From positions 1,240,001-1,304,000 of the forward strand of contig NC_064675.1 in the NCBI RefSeq assembly GCF_023278565.1: 64,000 nt of DNA. Direction: 5' to 3'. The notes beneath the pieces are model-generated. The model saw only the letters and a program-made list of their open reading frames with translations, was not told the origin of the DNA and ran no database searches. Positions 45,787 to 58,339 of this stretch are shown piece by piece (within the stretch, counting starts at the first letter, position 1; every line of letters begins with the position of its first letter). Both the position numbers and the translations under genes were made by a program. This DNA comes from Colletotrichum lupini. Its lineage: Eukaryota > Ascomycota > Sordariomycetes > Glomerellales > Glomerellaceae.

Positions 45787-46720
45787 ATAATACTAACGAG
45801 CCCCTCTGGGTCGTTACCCCCCCCCGCGACCTCCTACCCGCCTACTAGGGCCCGGCTACCGAGCTCTTTTTCCCTAGCTAAGAAGATATTAAGGCTACTA
45901 ATTAAAACGCCGAGGACTTTATTAAGTTCAAAGCTTTCCTTAGCGGCCGTAATAAGGGTAATAATAAGGTAAATAGTAATAATAAGAGCTCTAACGGGCT
46001 TTTACTTATCCCCCCCTCGGAGTCTAAAAGTAAAAATAAGACTAGTTCGGATAATAAGCCCTCTAAAAAGGGTATATCGTATACTTATTATTTTAGGAGT
46101 TTATATTTAATATTATTCTAAGGTCTAAAAAACGCAAGGCTAGCTCTTTTTAAAAGGGCAATAAGAAGTAAAAAAGAACGCCGAGAGGCTAAGGTACCCC
46201 CTGCGGTAAGTATAGTTCTTTTTATTATTCTAGGCCTATTTAATATATACTTAGTCCCTAAGAAGCTTAAGGGAGAGGCTCCTAAGGAACGGGAGATTTA
46301 GTACTTACCCTATTTTAAAGTAGCTCTTTAGTATACTAATACTAAGGATAGTAGTCGTTATTTTATAAGAAGTAGTAGCTAGTATGCGCGCTACTTTAAC
46401 GGCCGTTTAGCTAAAAGGTATATTAATATACTAGTTATTTTATGGTTAATAACTTAGGCCCTTACCGAGGCTATTATAAGTAGCGCTCCCTCTCTCGTAA
46501 GTATATTATCCTTTTTTATTATTAAGAAGCGCACTTTTAACTATAGTTTTAATAGGATATTACTAAGCTCCGTAGTATCGTCCGCTAGATATATAATAAC
46601 TAGAGAATATATAAGAACTATATTAGCTTTTATATAGAGGACTTTTTTAACGCGCGCCCCTAGTCCTCTCTCGTACTTATCGTAATTATTTATAACTAAC
46701 TTCTTATTACGCTACCCGTT
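45787..46720 (+). pseudogene. Protein-like frame antisense to pol, RIP-interrupted; accessory or captured gene candidate
   Basis: One plus-strand frame from 45787 stays open for over 300 codons except for TAG and TAA codons of the kind RIP makes from CAG, CAA and TGG. The early part is low-complexity: FIKFKAFLSGRNKGNN, then PSESKSKNKTSSDNKPSKKG. The many Lys and Asn there are what G-to-A changes make from Glu and Asp, which suggests an originally acidic Ser-rich segment. Basic and hydrophobic stretches follow. I do not recognise the protein. It lies between RNase H and the LTR, opposite in direction to gag-pol. It could be an antisense accessory gene, a captured host gene, or an old nested element. 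Confidence 0.4.
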
Positions 46721-47099
46721 TTTATATTTTAAGTTATTAACCTAACGGTCGTTCTAGCTCTCGTACCCCCTGCTACCCCCGCTATTCTTAGCTTCGTAAA
46801 CTTCGAAATATATAAAACGCGTTTCCTAGCGCGCGTACTAACCCTCCTCTTTAGTAACGCTATATTTTTAATAATCGTATACTTCGTAAACTAAGAGTTT
46901 AAATAGTAAGCACAAGCCCGGGTCTTATTTCTATATACGTATACCCTACGGGGTAAGGTTATTTTATTTATTTTAGGCCTCCGGGCCGTACTCTAAGTTC
47001 CGTCTATCGTCTACTTTTAAATATTAAGTTTTTCTAGGCGTAGCCTAAATTAATTATTTTTAACTATTTTAACTATTTATAATAGCTTCTTGCGCATCG

Positions 47100-50000
47100 T
47101 AGAGGTTAAGAAATATATAGAAATATTCGAACTTAGCTTATAAAAGGTTTTTAATAAGTCTATTTGTTAGTATATCTTCTATTAATATATAAGTAACCTC
47201 GAAGCTGCTTCTAGCGTGCTCTTATCTTAGTTATATGTTCTATATATCGATATAGCAAAGTCGAGTAGCTATTCTTTTTCTTTCCCCCACGACGAGTCGA
47301 ATTGTCTACTAATTATCGTAGTTAACTAACTATACTTCTCCTAGGTTAAGGGCAATGTCTTTAAAAAGGCGCTTTAGAGCTATAGTCTCTTTTATAATTT
47401 CCTTAAAGTAAAGAAGCTTAGCTTCGGTAGTTAACGTCGTAACCGTTACTTAGCGTACTAATTTTTATTAAATTAGGCTACTAAAAAGGAATATTATATA
47501 TTCCTAAAATAATCGTCGTATTACCTCGTTATCTACGAAGCTAGTATCTCTAGCTAGAAGTAATAATTACGCACTTAGTATACTACCGTAATAGAGCGCA
47601 AAATATCTTATTATATAGAAATATCGGATATAGTAATTAATTACTTTGATATAGGTTGCGCTTAGGTTAGTTAGGAACCGTAATAATTGCGAGTAAGTAA
47701 AGGCGACGTCTAGTCTAATTATAATAGCTATATAAAGCACACTCCCGACCTTTTCTTAGTAGCTCTTTATTTCCTCCTTTATTACCTACCCCTCGTTTAG
47801 TTTGAACTCTTCCTAAAGAAGAGGGGTAGCTAAATATAGTAAATCTATAAGGTCGAAGCGCTTAGTAACTCGCTCGATATATACGTCGTAGATAAGGTAA
47901 ACCTTACGAGTAATACGGTCTCGTAAAATCCGCACTCTAAGGAAGTAATTAATTAGTCTATTCTCCTTAAGGTTAATATATTCTTTTATACCATCGACGA
48001 TCCCCTAAGCCGCTTTTTAGTTATCTCGATAGTATAAAATAATAAAGTTATCGATATAAAATACTAGCATTACCTTCCTATCTACGGTTTAGTAAATATA
48101 GATCTCCTCGTAGCTATATATTATATTTATACTACGGAGTATAGAAATAAAAATTTAGAACTAGAGAATTAGTAAGTCTCGGAGGCTATATAGAGCGCGT
48201 TAGAGTTTACCTACTTTATTAGTAACCTTATATCCCTCTAGGAGTTTAATAATTACTAGCTTCTCGCTCTTAAGAGGCGCGTTAAGGAATGCGTTAATAG
48301 TATTATACTAGTCTACCTTAAGGTCGAATTAGGTAGCTATTACTATTATAAGCCTAAAGGCCTTTGCGGCGAGCGTCGAAGCGTACGTATTTTATAAGGG
48401 GTTAAGTGGTTATATATCCCCCCTTATATATATACGTACTTTTACCTCGCTAACCTCGTTATTAACGTCGTGCTTATAAGTATATACCTACTTTAATAGA
48501 AGTAGGATCCCTTATTTAGGATTACGGTCGACCTCTTCCTATATACTAATATCCCTTAGCTTTTTTATTTCTATATCTATAGCATCCCTAAGTAACTTCT
48601 ATAGTTGCGGTAAGAGATGTTTAATATCGCTAAACTTCTTTAGTAGGCTCTAAAAGTTAACTTTAGTAAGTCGTAGTTTCTAAACTCCTCCGGAGCGCTC
48701 TAGGTAGGTCCTATAAACTACTCCTTTTACTACTTAATAGAGTGTTATATATCTTATACTACTTTCCTCTATAGCTTTTTACTAATTAGGTATAAAAGTA
48801 AAGAAAAAGCAGTCCTAGAGACGGTTATAATAATCGCCGTCTCTTATGTTCGAATATAAGAGCGTCGCAAAAATATTACTATCAAAGCGTTATAGAGGTC
48901 TACGGGCCCGGTTTAAACGTCTAAGACCTAACAAAGCTTTACTTAGTACTCGATAAGGCGGTTTTTATAAGCTCTATTCTTATATAATAGTAAAGGTTTA
49001 TTATAAGGGTTCCCTACTAACGTCGATTTTAGTATTAAGAATTACTTCCTCGCGATTAGTACCTCGTTTACCGCGTGCTCTAGCGTTTTATTAAAAGCCG
49101 TTAGGAATTAAAGGCTTAAAAACCTCCGTAATATATATAAGCGCTCGTAGGGAGGACTATAGACTACGTAGAGCTATTTATAACCCGGTTACTATATCCC
49201 CTTCTTTACCCCTACCCCCGAGCTTGCGTAAGGGGGTTATCTTAGGGGTTAGTAATAACGGTAAGACTATATTAGCCTCTTTAGCTTTATTTACTATACC
49301 TTAGAGTACGTCTATCGGTTACTTAGCGTCCTAAATAGTTAAAAATCTAATAATAATACTATCTTTAACTATAGAATTATCTTAAGTACTAGCATTTCCG
49401 AAGTCCAGATCTACTTCCCCGAGTACTCGAATTAACTTATCGTTAGTATTAAAGAGTTTTTATATCTCTTAGATTATTAGATTTACTTGCTCGCCTACGA
49501 TAGCTTATTCTTTGTATACGGGATTATAAAAGACTTCTTTATTAAACCTAATATTTTTTATAATAAATACCTACTCGAGCGCGGGTACCTAGACCCTATA
49601 TAGGTTATGCGTTTCTAGTATATATCTAACTAGGTATCCTATATACCCGCGGGGAAGTATTTTAAACTCCTTCTGACGTATGCCCCTCTTACGATCCCTA
49701 TAAAAAGGGTATACTCAGTAGCTATATACATAGAGGCTACCGAGATACGGGGTAACTAGTTTAGAATCCCGTACTTAGTAACCCGTCTACTACTAGCGTT
49801 AATACCGCTTTTACTAGTTAATTTCTATTATAATAGGCGAATCTCCTTTATTAGCCTCCCGTAAGGTAATATTATAAATAAAGATTGCCGCTAGTACTAT
49901 TTTATCTTATAGATTCGTAAGGAGGTTCGTAAAAAGGTATATCTTACGAGCTTTAATAATTACGAGTTAACTTACTCTTTTAGCGTTACCCACGGGTTCT

Positions 50001-52500
50001 TTTATATATAGAAATAGAAGTTCTATTCCGATTCTTAGCTCGCTATACTACGTCTTATATACGTATCTAACGTTTATAGTTAGGAGAGCGGTCTTATTAT
50101 TATTTTTAAAAAAGTAGATTAGAGTCCTTTTTTAACGACGAATCGCTACCTCGAGGCTCTATAGTACGAAAAGCACTTCCTCCTCTATTTTTATCCTTAA
50201 AGGGAACCCCTTAAGCTACTTATTATATTCGTTAGAAGCTATGAGTATATATTATCGTTTACTAAGAGATAGTTCGAAGTAAAAGAGATCCTAGTGCACA
50301 CGGTACTATAGCCGTGAGGCTCTTCTCGAAGGTAGTCCTCTTAAAACTACTATCTTAACTTCGGATAATATATATACTTTATACTTAACTTATAATAGAG
50401 GTTTAATACGCATACCTCGAGTCTTATATAGTAATCGATAAAGAGTATTAGGTCCGAGATAACCTGTTCTAAGGTACTAAAGGAGCGCGCTATTAGACCT
50501 CTTACGGGTACGTTAATATAAGTAACGGAATTTTCTATGGCTAACTAGTAGTATAATACTAGCTAGGCTTTATAGGATATACTTAAGGTTTGTAAAAGAA
50601 GGATAGGATTAGAGGAGCTTATATTTAAAGAAGACTAGATTGTTCTTTTAAATAAGCTACTTTTTAATAGTGCTCTTATAAAGCGTTCCCTATTATAAAG
50701 TGCAATCTAGACCGTAGTACTAGAGTGCGCTTCTATTTAGCAAAGTCTCTAAGACTATATTAATATAGAATCCCTTAATATAAGCGACGTTCTAAAGCTT
50801 TAGATCGCAGGTTCCTTTTCCCTTAGGTCCGTTTAAAACGCTCTTTATAATACGAGTGCTGCGTGCGGTAATAAGTAGTATAGTAGTTCCTAATTTAACG
50901 TAGTTTTTATCGCCCAATAATACGTAACTCTCGGGTTTAAATAAGCTCTTATCGTTAACTAGATATATTACTTTATAGCTATCTATTACCGTGCTCTAGG
51001 AAAGGGGGTAAGCGCTACTTATAGGGGTACTAAAAATTGCGTTTACCTCTAAGTCCTAACTTTTTATAAGTATAGCAACTACGTAGCCCTCGTCCTAGTT
51101 TATTAATAAGCTCGCTATAGGTTAGTTAGAGGATCCTTTTAGAAACCTAGGTTTTTTAGGGGTTCTATCGTTCCTTAGCTAACTAGCTTTTTTAAGCTCA
51201 CCGTAGAGTGATTTCTACTTACTTAATTTAATAGTAGCGAGGACTTCCTCTATATAGCTCCTTAGTATTCGTATTAGTAACCTACTAGCGTTTCGGCCTA
51301 TAAGTACCCATTCTAATTTTTAGCACGCCGTAGGGCGCTACGGGTATATGCGATTATAAAAGTATATAACGTTACCCTTATTATTTACGTCGTTAACTAA
51401 GTTAGAGCGTTTAGTAAAAGTAGAGTAAGCCCCTCCTTAACCTAAAGGTCGTTTAGTATATACGTCCTAGGTTACTAAGCTAAATATATATATAATTTCC
51501 TCGAGGGTCCTTATATACGTTCTAAAGGCTATTAATTCGCTAAAGGTTTTATATATACGTTAGCCCTATAAGGTTAAGTCTAGACTTAACTATAACTAAG
51601 AAGTTAAGTATAGCGATCTCTCTATTAATTTCTAAAATATTATACGTTTTAGCTTAAAAATAAGCGGACTACTACTCCTTATACTAGCGTTAAGGATTAA
51701 TTCCGGTCCTCGCTTTATTAAGGGCTTATTAGTATTCCTCTCGAACCGTATTCCTTATTACTAGTTCGGGGGGCGTAAATTCCTACTTTAAATATCTAAC
51801 GATTTACTATATATTAAACTTAGCGCCGTTCTTAGTAGCTTTTTAAAATACGTATTCGTATAATATAGCGTTAACTAATTTTACTAACTACTAGGCAAGG
51901 ACTTTAATATACATATTAATAATATTACGTTCGTAAGCTATAAGTTACTCGTATTTAGCGTCGAGCTCCTATTATTTTTAAATACTCTCGAGCGTATAGA
52001 TCCTTTTTATAGGTACGGTATAAGGATAGATTTGTTTATATAAAGTAGGTAGCATAGCTAGTTTCGTAAAAAGAAACCCGGCTTAGTTCTATAAGTTACT
52101 CGTGCTTAAGGAAGTCGAAAGGTTCGTATTAAGAGTTATGTCTAGAAGCTATTAGTAGAGGATTTCCTAGTTTCTTTAGTCGTTCTCGAACGCCTTATAA
52201 CGGGCCTAGTAGGCTCGTAGTTCTTTTTTATTACGGGTCGCGACTAATTATCCGAATTCTAAGGGCGAAGTAAGCGCTATAGAGGGGTCGAGGAATACGT
52301 CGGAATCTAAAGCGTTTAGGTCGACGTATTTCTAAACCCTAACGCCCTTACTTATAGTATAAAGTGCGTTAAACTATTTAATCTAATTATCGTAGCTAGT
52401 TAGTTTAGCTTAGGCTAAAATAGGTATAAGTAAGTCGGTTATCTTAAAGAGATTATAAAAATCGTATTAATAAGTACGTTATCGTAGTATGGGGTCTTAA
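47100..52500 (-). pseudogene. RIP-inactivated copia gag-pol of the block 2 element
   Basis: Minus-strand translation gives YIDNFIILY at about 48,035-48,058, a RIP form of the reverse transcriptase YVDD motif (second Asp to Asn). RNase H follows at about 47,280-47,620 with relics of ASFVDN, TTEAKLL and a D-N-x-x-T-I-R-L block, and a relic of the DGLTKA end lies near 47.1 kb. gag, protease and integrase should lie between about 49 and 52.4 kb but I could not read them securely. Stops are frequent. Confidence 0.82.
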
Positions 52501-52520
52501 CTAAGAGCTAGGCTTATAAC

Positions 52521-52697
52521 TATTACGAGTTATAGTACGTAGTAATAAGCATACGGAGTATAGTAAAAGTAGCTTAACTATTAAAGTAGAAATAGATAAA
52601 AGGAGAAGGTCTATATATACGATATTTAAGATAGATACGTGATTTAGCACGTAACGGGCACTTTGTGAGGTGCGATTACTATCCCTGTTACGTGACA
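52521..52697 (-). repeat. LTR (5' LTR in element orientation), right boundary
   Basis: It is 177 bp long, followed by the second GATTC (52698-52702). The left part is RIPped (TATTACGAGTTATAGTACGT) and the right part (GTGAGGTGCG..CGTGACA) is not, the reverse of the other LTR. Confidence 0.93.
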
Positions 52698-52702
52698 GAT
52701 TC

Positions 52703-53169
52703 TTTGAGCATCGCAATCGTCGCGTACTCTGTATTAAGATCCGAGACCGACCTACTTAGTCTCGATTCGGTATCAACTCGTAATGCCGCTTCTATCAAGG
52801 ATCAGTTATGCTTATTGTGGAAGGTGGTCTTCTAGTTGTACGGATCAACAACTGATTTGCCGGAAGTGTGGCAGATGATGGGGTAGTCGGCCGTTGAGGA
52901 CAGGGATCCTGGCATTGGCACTGTAAATAGATGCATGAACCGACCTAATTAGCCAATTGCATTCAGAGCTAAGTGGGCATGAGAGCAATACGAGGAAAGT
53001 GGGTACAAGTTGATTTCCTAAATTGCCGTGCCCAGTCAAGAAAATCAACAAGCGGAATTTTGAAGTTAAAAGCCGGAAGCGCCGTATCATGTCGTGATTA
53101 TGAGAGATCGGGTTGTTCTCGACATCGCAGACAATATCACCGACAAGACTAATTGCTAATTCCGTTACG
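52703..53169. other. Intergenic, promoter of the M43 protease gene
   Basis: 467 bp of normal composition resume at once after the retrotransposon. Before the insertion this would have been part of a region of about 0.5 kb between the monooxygenase fusion stop and the protease start. I see no TATA box. Confidence 0.5.
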
Positions 53170-54146
53170 ATGAAGGGACTTGTTCTTGGACTTGCCTCGT
53201 TGGGCCTCGCCAGCGCCGTTCCTCGCGCCGAGCAGGCCCCCGTATCGTTCCGCCGGGGCTGTCAGGTCTCGGACGATGGTGCCATTCAGGCCCGGGATGC
53301 TGCCGCCGTCCACCTCACTGGCAAGTCGGCGACAGCCCGCCGTCAGACCTATCCCGGCAACTTCACCGTCGACGTGAACTTCCACATCGCCACCACCGAA
53401 GCCCAGGCGGACCTCATCACCGACGCCATCGTCGACGCCCAGTGGAAGATTCTGCACGACAGCTTCGCAAAGTACAGCATCAACCTGGTGCTCAACTCCA
53501 CCGAGCGCGTTGTCGACAATCTCACTGGTTCGGCGTTTCTCATCAATGAGGGCGGCTCCGCCGGCTGGGTCTACCACGAAGCCGAGTACAACGCCTACCT
53601 CAAGGCCTCCCGCAAGGGCGGCTACGACGCCCTTAACCTCTACTTCTTCAGCAGCTACTCTCCCGGCGCTACGGGGTACTGCCAGTTCCCTACCGTTCTT
53701 CCCGCAGAGGGTACGGACAGCTTGACCTTCGCCAAGGACTCGTGTCAGCTCAGCGCTATGACGATGCCAGGCTTCACTGTCGAGCAGGGCGGCTTTGAAA
53801 ACTGGAACCTCGGCCACCTTGCTGTTCACGAGGCTGGCCACTGGTTTGGTCTGAACCATACCTTTGCTGGTGGATGTTCTGACACGGCGGGCGACTTTGT
53901 TGCGGATACGCCAGCACAGAGAACTGAGGTGTACGGGTGCCCTACTAACTCAGATACGTGCCCGGATCTACCGGGTCTAGATCCCGTTCACAACTTCATG
54001 GGCTATGCTGATGACTCTTGGTAAGTTTGCTTTTTGTGTCCAGCCTTTAGTGCTTTATTGCTGACTGAGTCTTTAGTACCAATGAGTTCACTCCTGGACA
54101 GAAAGAGCGAATGTTCTCAACATTTTTTGGATGGCGCAGAAAATAG
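53170..54146 (+). CDS. Secreted M43 (pappalysin-like) zinc metalloprotease (306 aa)
   Basis: Two exons (53170-54020, 54077-54146) join as DDSC-TNEFTPGQ, the usual end of this family. The intron has GTAAGT/TAG and a CTGAC branch site. The signal peptide MKGLVLGLASLGLASAVPR is followed by a propeptide-like stretch. The zinc site is H220-E221-x-x-H224-x5-H230 (HEAGHWFGLNH), with E221 catalytic, and M277 in HNFMGY is the Met-turn. Cysteines in CQFPT, SCQLS, GGCSD, GCPTN and DTCPD fit family disulfides. Length is normal for fungal extracellular metalloproteases (280-310 aa). The first ATG in frame is 53170. It probably digests host or environmental protein. Confidence 0.92.
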
Positions 54147-55092
54147 ATAAAGGCTGCGAATATGCTTCGATTCAAATATCTAGGTCGTATCATACTGAAA
54201 AACTGTTCAAAAGTATTGTAATACAAGCATCACGTCCAAAACCTGTCGTGCATACCCATCCTGAGCTGTTTGCAGATATTGCAGAACGTGAAACTTTATT
54301 ATAGACTATCTTGATGATAAGCGATAGCCTCCAATGCCGATTTGAAACTGGCACCTATACGGCGAACTTGCCCTTCTGCCTTTCAAAAGTTTCCAATTTT
54401 CCCAAGACGTGATTGATTAGGCTTATACCGCCTTTTGGGCTCTTTCTTGCGGTGTCCGAGCGAAACGAAGCACATTTCGTCTGCAGGATGAGTTGTGCGG
54501 TGTAAATTCTGAGTCAAGCTTTGAAGGCAGATGAGCATAGACTTCTGGTAGCTTAGGAGAGCTGTTGTGATTGCACTTTGCCGTGTGGCCTTCTCGGAGG
54601 GCGTTGAACTTTTGTTTAAGTTTCTATATTCCTCGGCAGCGCGTTCCGATCGTACTTTTATAGGAGCATGACCTCAACATGTAGTGAATCATTGGGCGGT
54701 AGCATAGGTGACTCAAGCTGGGAGCTCAGAGTCCAGAATGTGAATAATGTTAGCAATATTATCGCCATCTTTCATAGTTGCTGATTCAGTATCAGGGGCG
54801 GTCTTTAAGATAACACAAGCAGTGAAGGCAACATTTGAGACTCATGTAACATGGACTGACGGAATGTATTAGTCTTTTTGTCTTCCACTATCAATGCACA
54901 TGAAATCTTCTATCAGGTGCATTAGTCTTATGACACATGCAATGAGCACGCATGCTTTTTCTGCCTTAGTCACGGAAATCCGGTGGTAGTCACTGATAAA
55001 CATTACTTCATCTTGATCAACCTCAGCTATTACTAATTGAGCAGTGGTTTGCGTCTATTGGCACATACAGCCTCCAGACTTCGAGCGGGGTT
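54147..55092. other. Intergenic between convergent M43 and BBE genes
   Basis: 946 bp holding both 3' regions. No gene, tRNA or repeat seen. Confidence 0.55.
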
Positions 55093-56826
55093 TCATAGCA
55101 CCACCTTAGAAATCTTAAAACCTCCTGGGATCCTAGTCTGGAAAACCCCGGTTGGATCGTACTTGGCAGCAATCTCCTTCAGAAACCTGACATTATCCTC
55201 ACCATACGTGCTGATTGGATCTTGGGCAGGGTTCACGTAGTTGAGGTACCGCCATGCCGTCGCCTTCCCATTGGCTTCGGCGTAAGCCTCGAGCTTCGCG
55301 GTCATAGCGGCCAGCTTGGCATGAGCCAGCGCCTCTTGTTCTCCAGTGCGAGTCTGGGCTTGTACGAGCCAAACAATCGAGTTATGTGTCAAAGATGTAT
55401 CGAGACCCAGGACGTTGTTGCCGCTGCCCTTTGTCGCAAAGTGCCTGGGTAGGGGCTGACTGACGACAGAAAGACCGAGATCAGGCGAGGGGATTAGGGC
55501 CTGAAGTTGTATAAGTAGCTCATCATATAGCTCCGACATCTTTGTCATCATGTCAATGTCGTTGTGGAAACAAAGAGAGAACCATACGTTCCTGGGTAAT
55601 GTCAGCAGGAAAACACGAGATGAATCATAAGTGTGGATTAGTCTCATACCTCTTGCCTCCAGCCGTGGCATAGTCCGTGATTAGTGTGCCGTACGTTTTC
55701 CGCTTTCTGTCATCGATAATGGCAGGAAGACTTGCAAGAGGAGCGAATGAGGTTGAGTTGGCGATGCCAGCCGTGTTAATGGCATTGATCGCAATCATGG
55801 GCGGCCCCTCCCCAGAATACGTAAAGGTGACGACCTCGGTGTCTTCTGGATGATCCTCGTTGATGTCAATGAGCCTCACAAACTGCTCCATCACAGCCTG
55901 CTTCTGGTCATAACTCATGAACAACAAGCCCCCATAGAGACCTCCGTGCGCCGCCGGGAACGTCTGCATGTCGAAACGAGTCACGATACCAAAATTGCTG
56001 CTGCCACCCTTCAGAGCCTTGAACAGATCTGGGTTCTCTCCCGCGTTGGCGTTCGCGATTGACCCGTTGGCCAAGACCACCTCGTAGTTTTTGACATCGT
56101 CGCAGGCAAAACCTCTGGTACCGGTATGGAACGAGGCGCCGCCGCCGAGAGTCAGACCTCCGACGCCAACATTACCCTCGCGTCCTCCGGTCACTGATTG
56201 GCCGTATTTCTCAATCTCCTTGTAGACCGATCCCCACCTGGCACCTGGTTGGATCGATGCCGTGCCCTTTTCAACAGTTAGAAGCGATCCATTACGTTGT
56301 CACATAATGGAGACACATACACTGCAGTTTTTGTAGATTGTTGCATTCATGCGGCTGAGGTCAATTGTCACGCCTTGAGCCACATTATTGGAAGGATAGT
56401 GAGAGTGACCACCAGCCCGAACAGCAATATCCCAGTTGCCAGCTGAGCTCGTCTTCACGAGAGCTGAAAGGGCGGACGAGACTTCCTCTGTTGTCTCGGG
56501 CTTGACGACGCACCATGGGTGAAGCTGCTGGACGGTTCCGGACCAGTATGATGCGATGCTGGAGTTATACTCCGAATCAGGCGGAAAGAACACCCGATTA
56601 ACTAGTCCAGCTGCAATAAGAGCATCGCACTGCGTTGAAACAGTGTCAGCATCTTTTGGGTTGAACCCTCCAGGAGGCCAAATTGCAGGGAAAGGAGCGC
56701 ACTTACACCCGAGTAACCACTTACGTCCGGAACTTGACGGATGCTTGGTTGGAAGCCTGCAATGATTTGAGCAGTCGAAGAATCGAGAAGCAGAAGCGCG
56801 GTGGAAAAGATGGAAAGAAGAGCCAT
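55093..56826 (-). CDS. Secreted FAD-linked oxidase of the BBE/VAO family (508 or 514 aa)
   Basis: Four exons on the minus strand: 56826-56725, 56629-56321, 56266-55650 and 55591-55093. MALLSIFSTALLLLDSSTAQ is a signal peptide. The FAD-binding (PCMH) domain contains RAGGHSHYPS, whose His109 should carry the covalent flavin, and VGVGGLTLGGGASF. The site where bicovalent members have a Cys reads GREGN, so attachment is probably through His only. The C-terminal BBE motif is YLNYVNPAQ..YDPTGVFQTRIPGGFK. Exon 1 has two GTAAGT donors 18 nt apart (56724 and 56706), both in phase, adding or omitting VSGYSG. Such enzymes oxidise sugars or metabolite intermediates; the substrate is unknown. Confidence 0.9.
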
Positions 56827-58150
56827 GGTTCCGAACGTTGGCTGCGTCGCGGTGGACACAAGAGGTCTTCTTCAGACTTCAACGTCAGGCCTCCTGGGAG
56901 ATCACATATCAACGAACGACTCAGCTCTGGAAGAAAATGCGTGCAGCTTCATCTTAAGCAAAGCCTGCGTCGCTCGAGGTGAGAGATAGGATACGAAGAA
57001 AGGTACACTCTGAAAGCGAATCCGAGATGGAGTCGCAACCAAGCATTTGAGAAAGAGACTATTATGGCAAGCGATGGTGGCAAAGTAAAGGGGCCCCTGA
57101 CAAAAAGCAACGATAACATGCTGAATTTAGCAAATCACGCCGTCACAGATTGCGGTTCTAAATTGCGGATATTTAGCTGCATCGCGCGTAATGTAATGAT
57201 GCAGAACCGATACGCTGTGCCACCAACCTGCAGTTGGTTCCAACAGGTGGCGAGGTCCGGAAGGCTCCCGAAGTGGCCTTGGCAATAAAGTATTGTTGCA
57301 ACCAACAGTTTGAGACACTTGGTACACGGTCAGCGAAGAACAAGACAACCCACTTGGGATTAAATGAGTTCCTCAATACGCAAAGTACTCCGGACTTCTC
57401 TATCCTAAGGATCAGTAGAGTAATTCAACATCCCTTCGTATTGAACGAGCTTTGAAAGTTCGTTTGTCATCTGAAGCGGTGGAATCCAAGTGTGAAATCC
57501 TCCTTGGAAATTTTGAATCCTTGTCTCTGCTCGTTGGTTGCAGATTTCTTACGCTTGCATGCGTCCAACAAACATTGGCGCGCCAACGGGGCACGTATTT
57601 CCCTGCCAGGGAATATCTGTAACTCCGCTTTCAGTCAGAGATTCACAGGCTCTTTCCCAGAGTATGGCTTCAAAATCATGCTAAGATTGATCTCTGGGTT
57701 CCATAAGGGATTTACTGCTGGAGGGGTCCCCTGCTCGACTGACAGACTTGACCTCATACATTGGAGGTAAGCATGGGTATACCGAAGGACCAACAAGCCG
57801 TTATGCACATTGGGAAACCTTGGGAAGATTTCGTTCTGTTACAGCAACAGGAAATTTTGTCCTTGGTATCAAAAGTGCTCGGGGGTTATCTCACCCCTGG
57901 TGTTCTCAAGACGCCACCCGACCGGGAGTTCACAAGTTCCAACCGGTTCGCTGACCCATTCAAACCACCGATTTTCTGAACACGGTTGGTGTCTCCATTC
58001 GGACTTTGTCATGAAGCAGCACTAGTCTGTAGGCTTTTCTTCTACGTTCTGCTGAATTTCACATCATAGGTCCTCTTAAGTCTGCGGCTGCAGGAATAAA
58101 CGGTGATTTCAGACTTCAGTTCAAACCGTTAATGTCAACAACCCTTCTCG
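56827..58150. other. Intergenic: BBE promoter and upstream region
   Basis: No supported gene. Overlapping short plus-strand frames at 57492-58025 have no recognisable features. Confidence 0.5.
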
Positions 58151-58335
58151 ATGATCCCATTGGAAATCACCCCACGGGTTGAGAGTCTGCCTACCCCAGT
58201 CAATCCAGGTGATCCAGCAGCGCTGATCAATGGCTCAATATGGCCCATGGCAGCAATCTCGACAGTCTTTCTAGCTGTCGGATTGGAAGTCCAATTCGAC
58301 CGCGGCATCCAGCCAACTGCGCAGGGGCCAATTAG
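58151..58335 (+). pseudogene. N-terminal fragment of a gene cut off by the block 3 transposon
   Basis: From an ATG at 58151 about 60 codons of normal composition are open. They include ESLPTPVNPGDPAALINGSI and a hydrophobic stretch WPMAAISTVFLAVGLEV. At about 58,335-58,345 the composition changes abruptly to RIPped AT-rich sequence. A short extracellular N-terminus and first membrane helix of this type are seen in fungal PTH11-like 7-helix proteins, but identity is a guess. It may simply be chance. Confidence 0.35.
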
Positions 58336-58339
58336 GGGC

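Larger units (their letters stand above)
45121..52697 (-). mobile_element. Complete RIP-degraded Ty1/copia retrotransposon on the minus strand (7577 bp)
   Basis: Two 177-bp LTRs (45121-45297 and 52521-52697) begin TGTCACG and end CGTGACA in their unmutated halves, with GATTC target copies outside. The minus-strand primer-binding block GTTATAAGCC (52511-52520) next to the right LTR sets the orientation. pol relics run right to left and the domain order is that of copia. About 1.8 kb between the end of pol (about 47.1 kb) and the left LTR is not explained by pol. The element inserted 45 bp after the stop of the monooxygenase fusion gene. Confidence 0.93.

Noticed and set aside
57492..58025. Staggered short frames on the plus strand
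   Set aside because: They overlap in different frames without usable splice sites linking them into a protein I can recognise.
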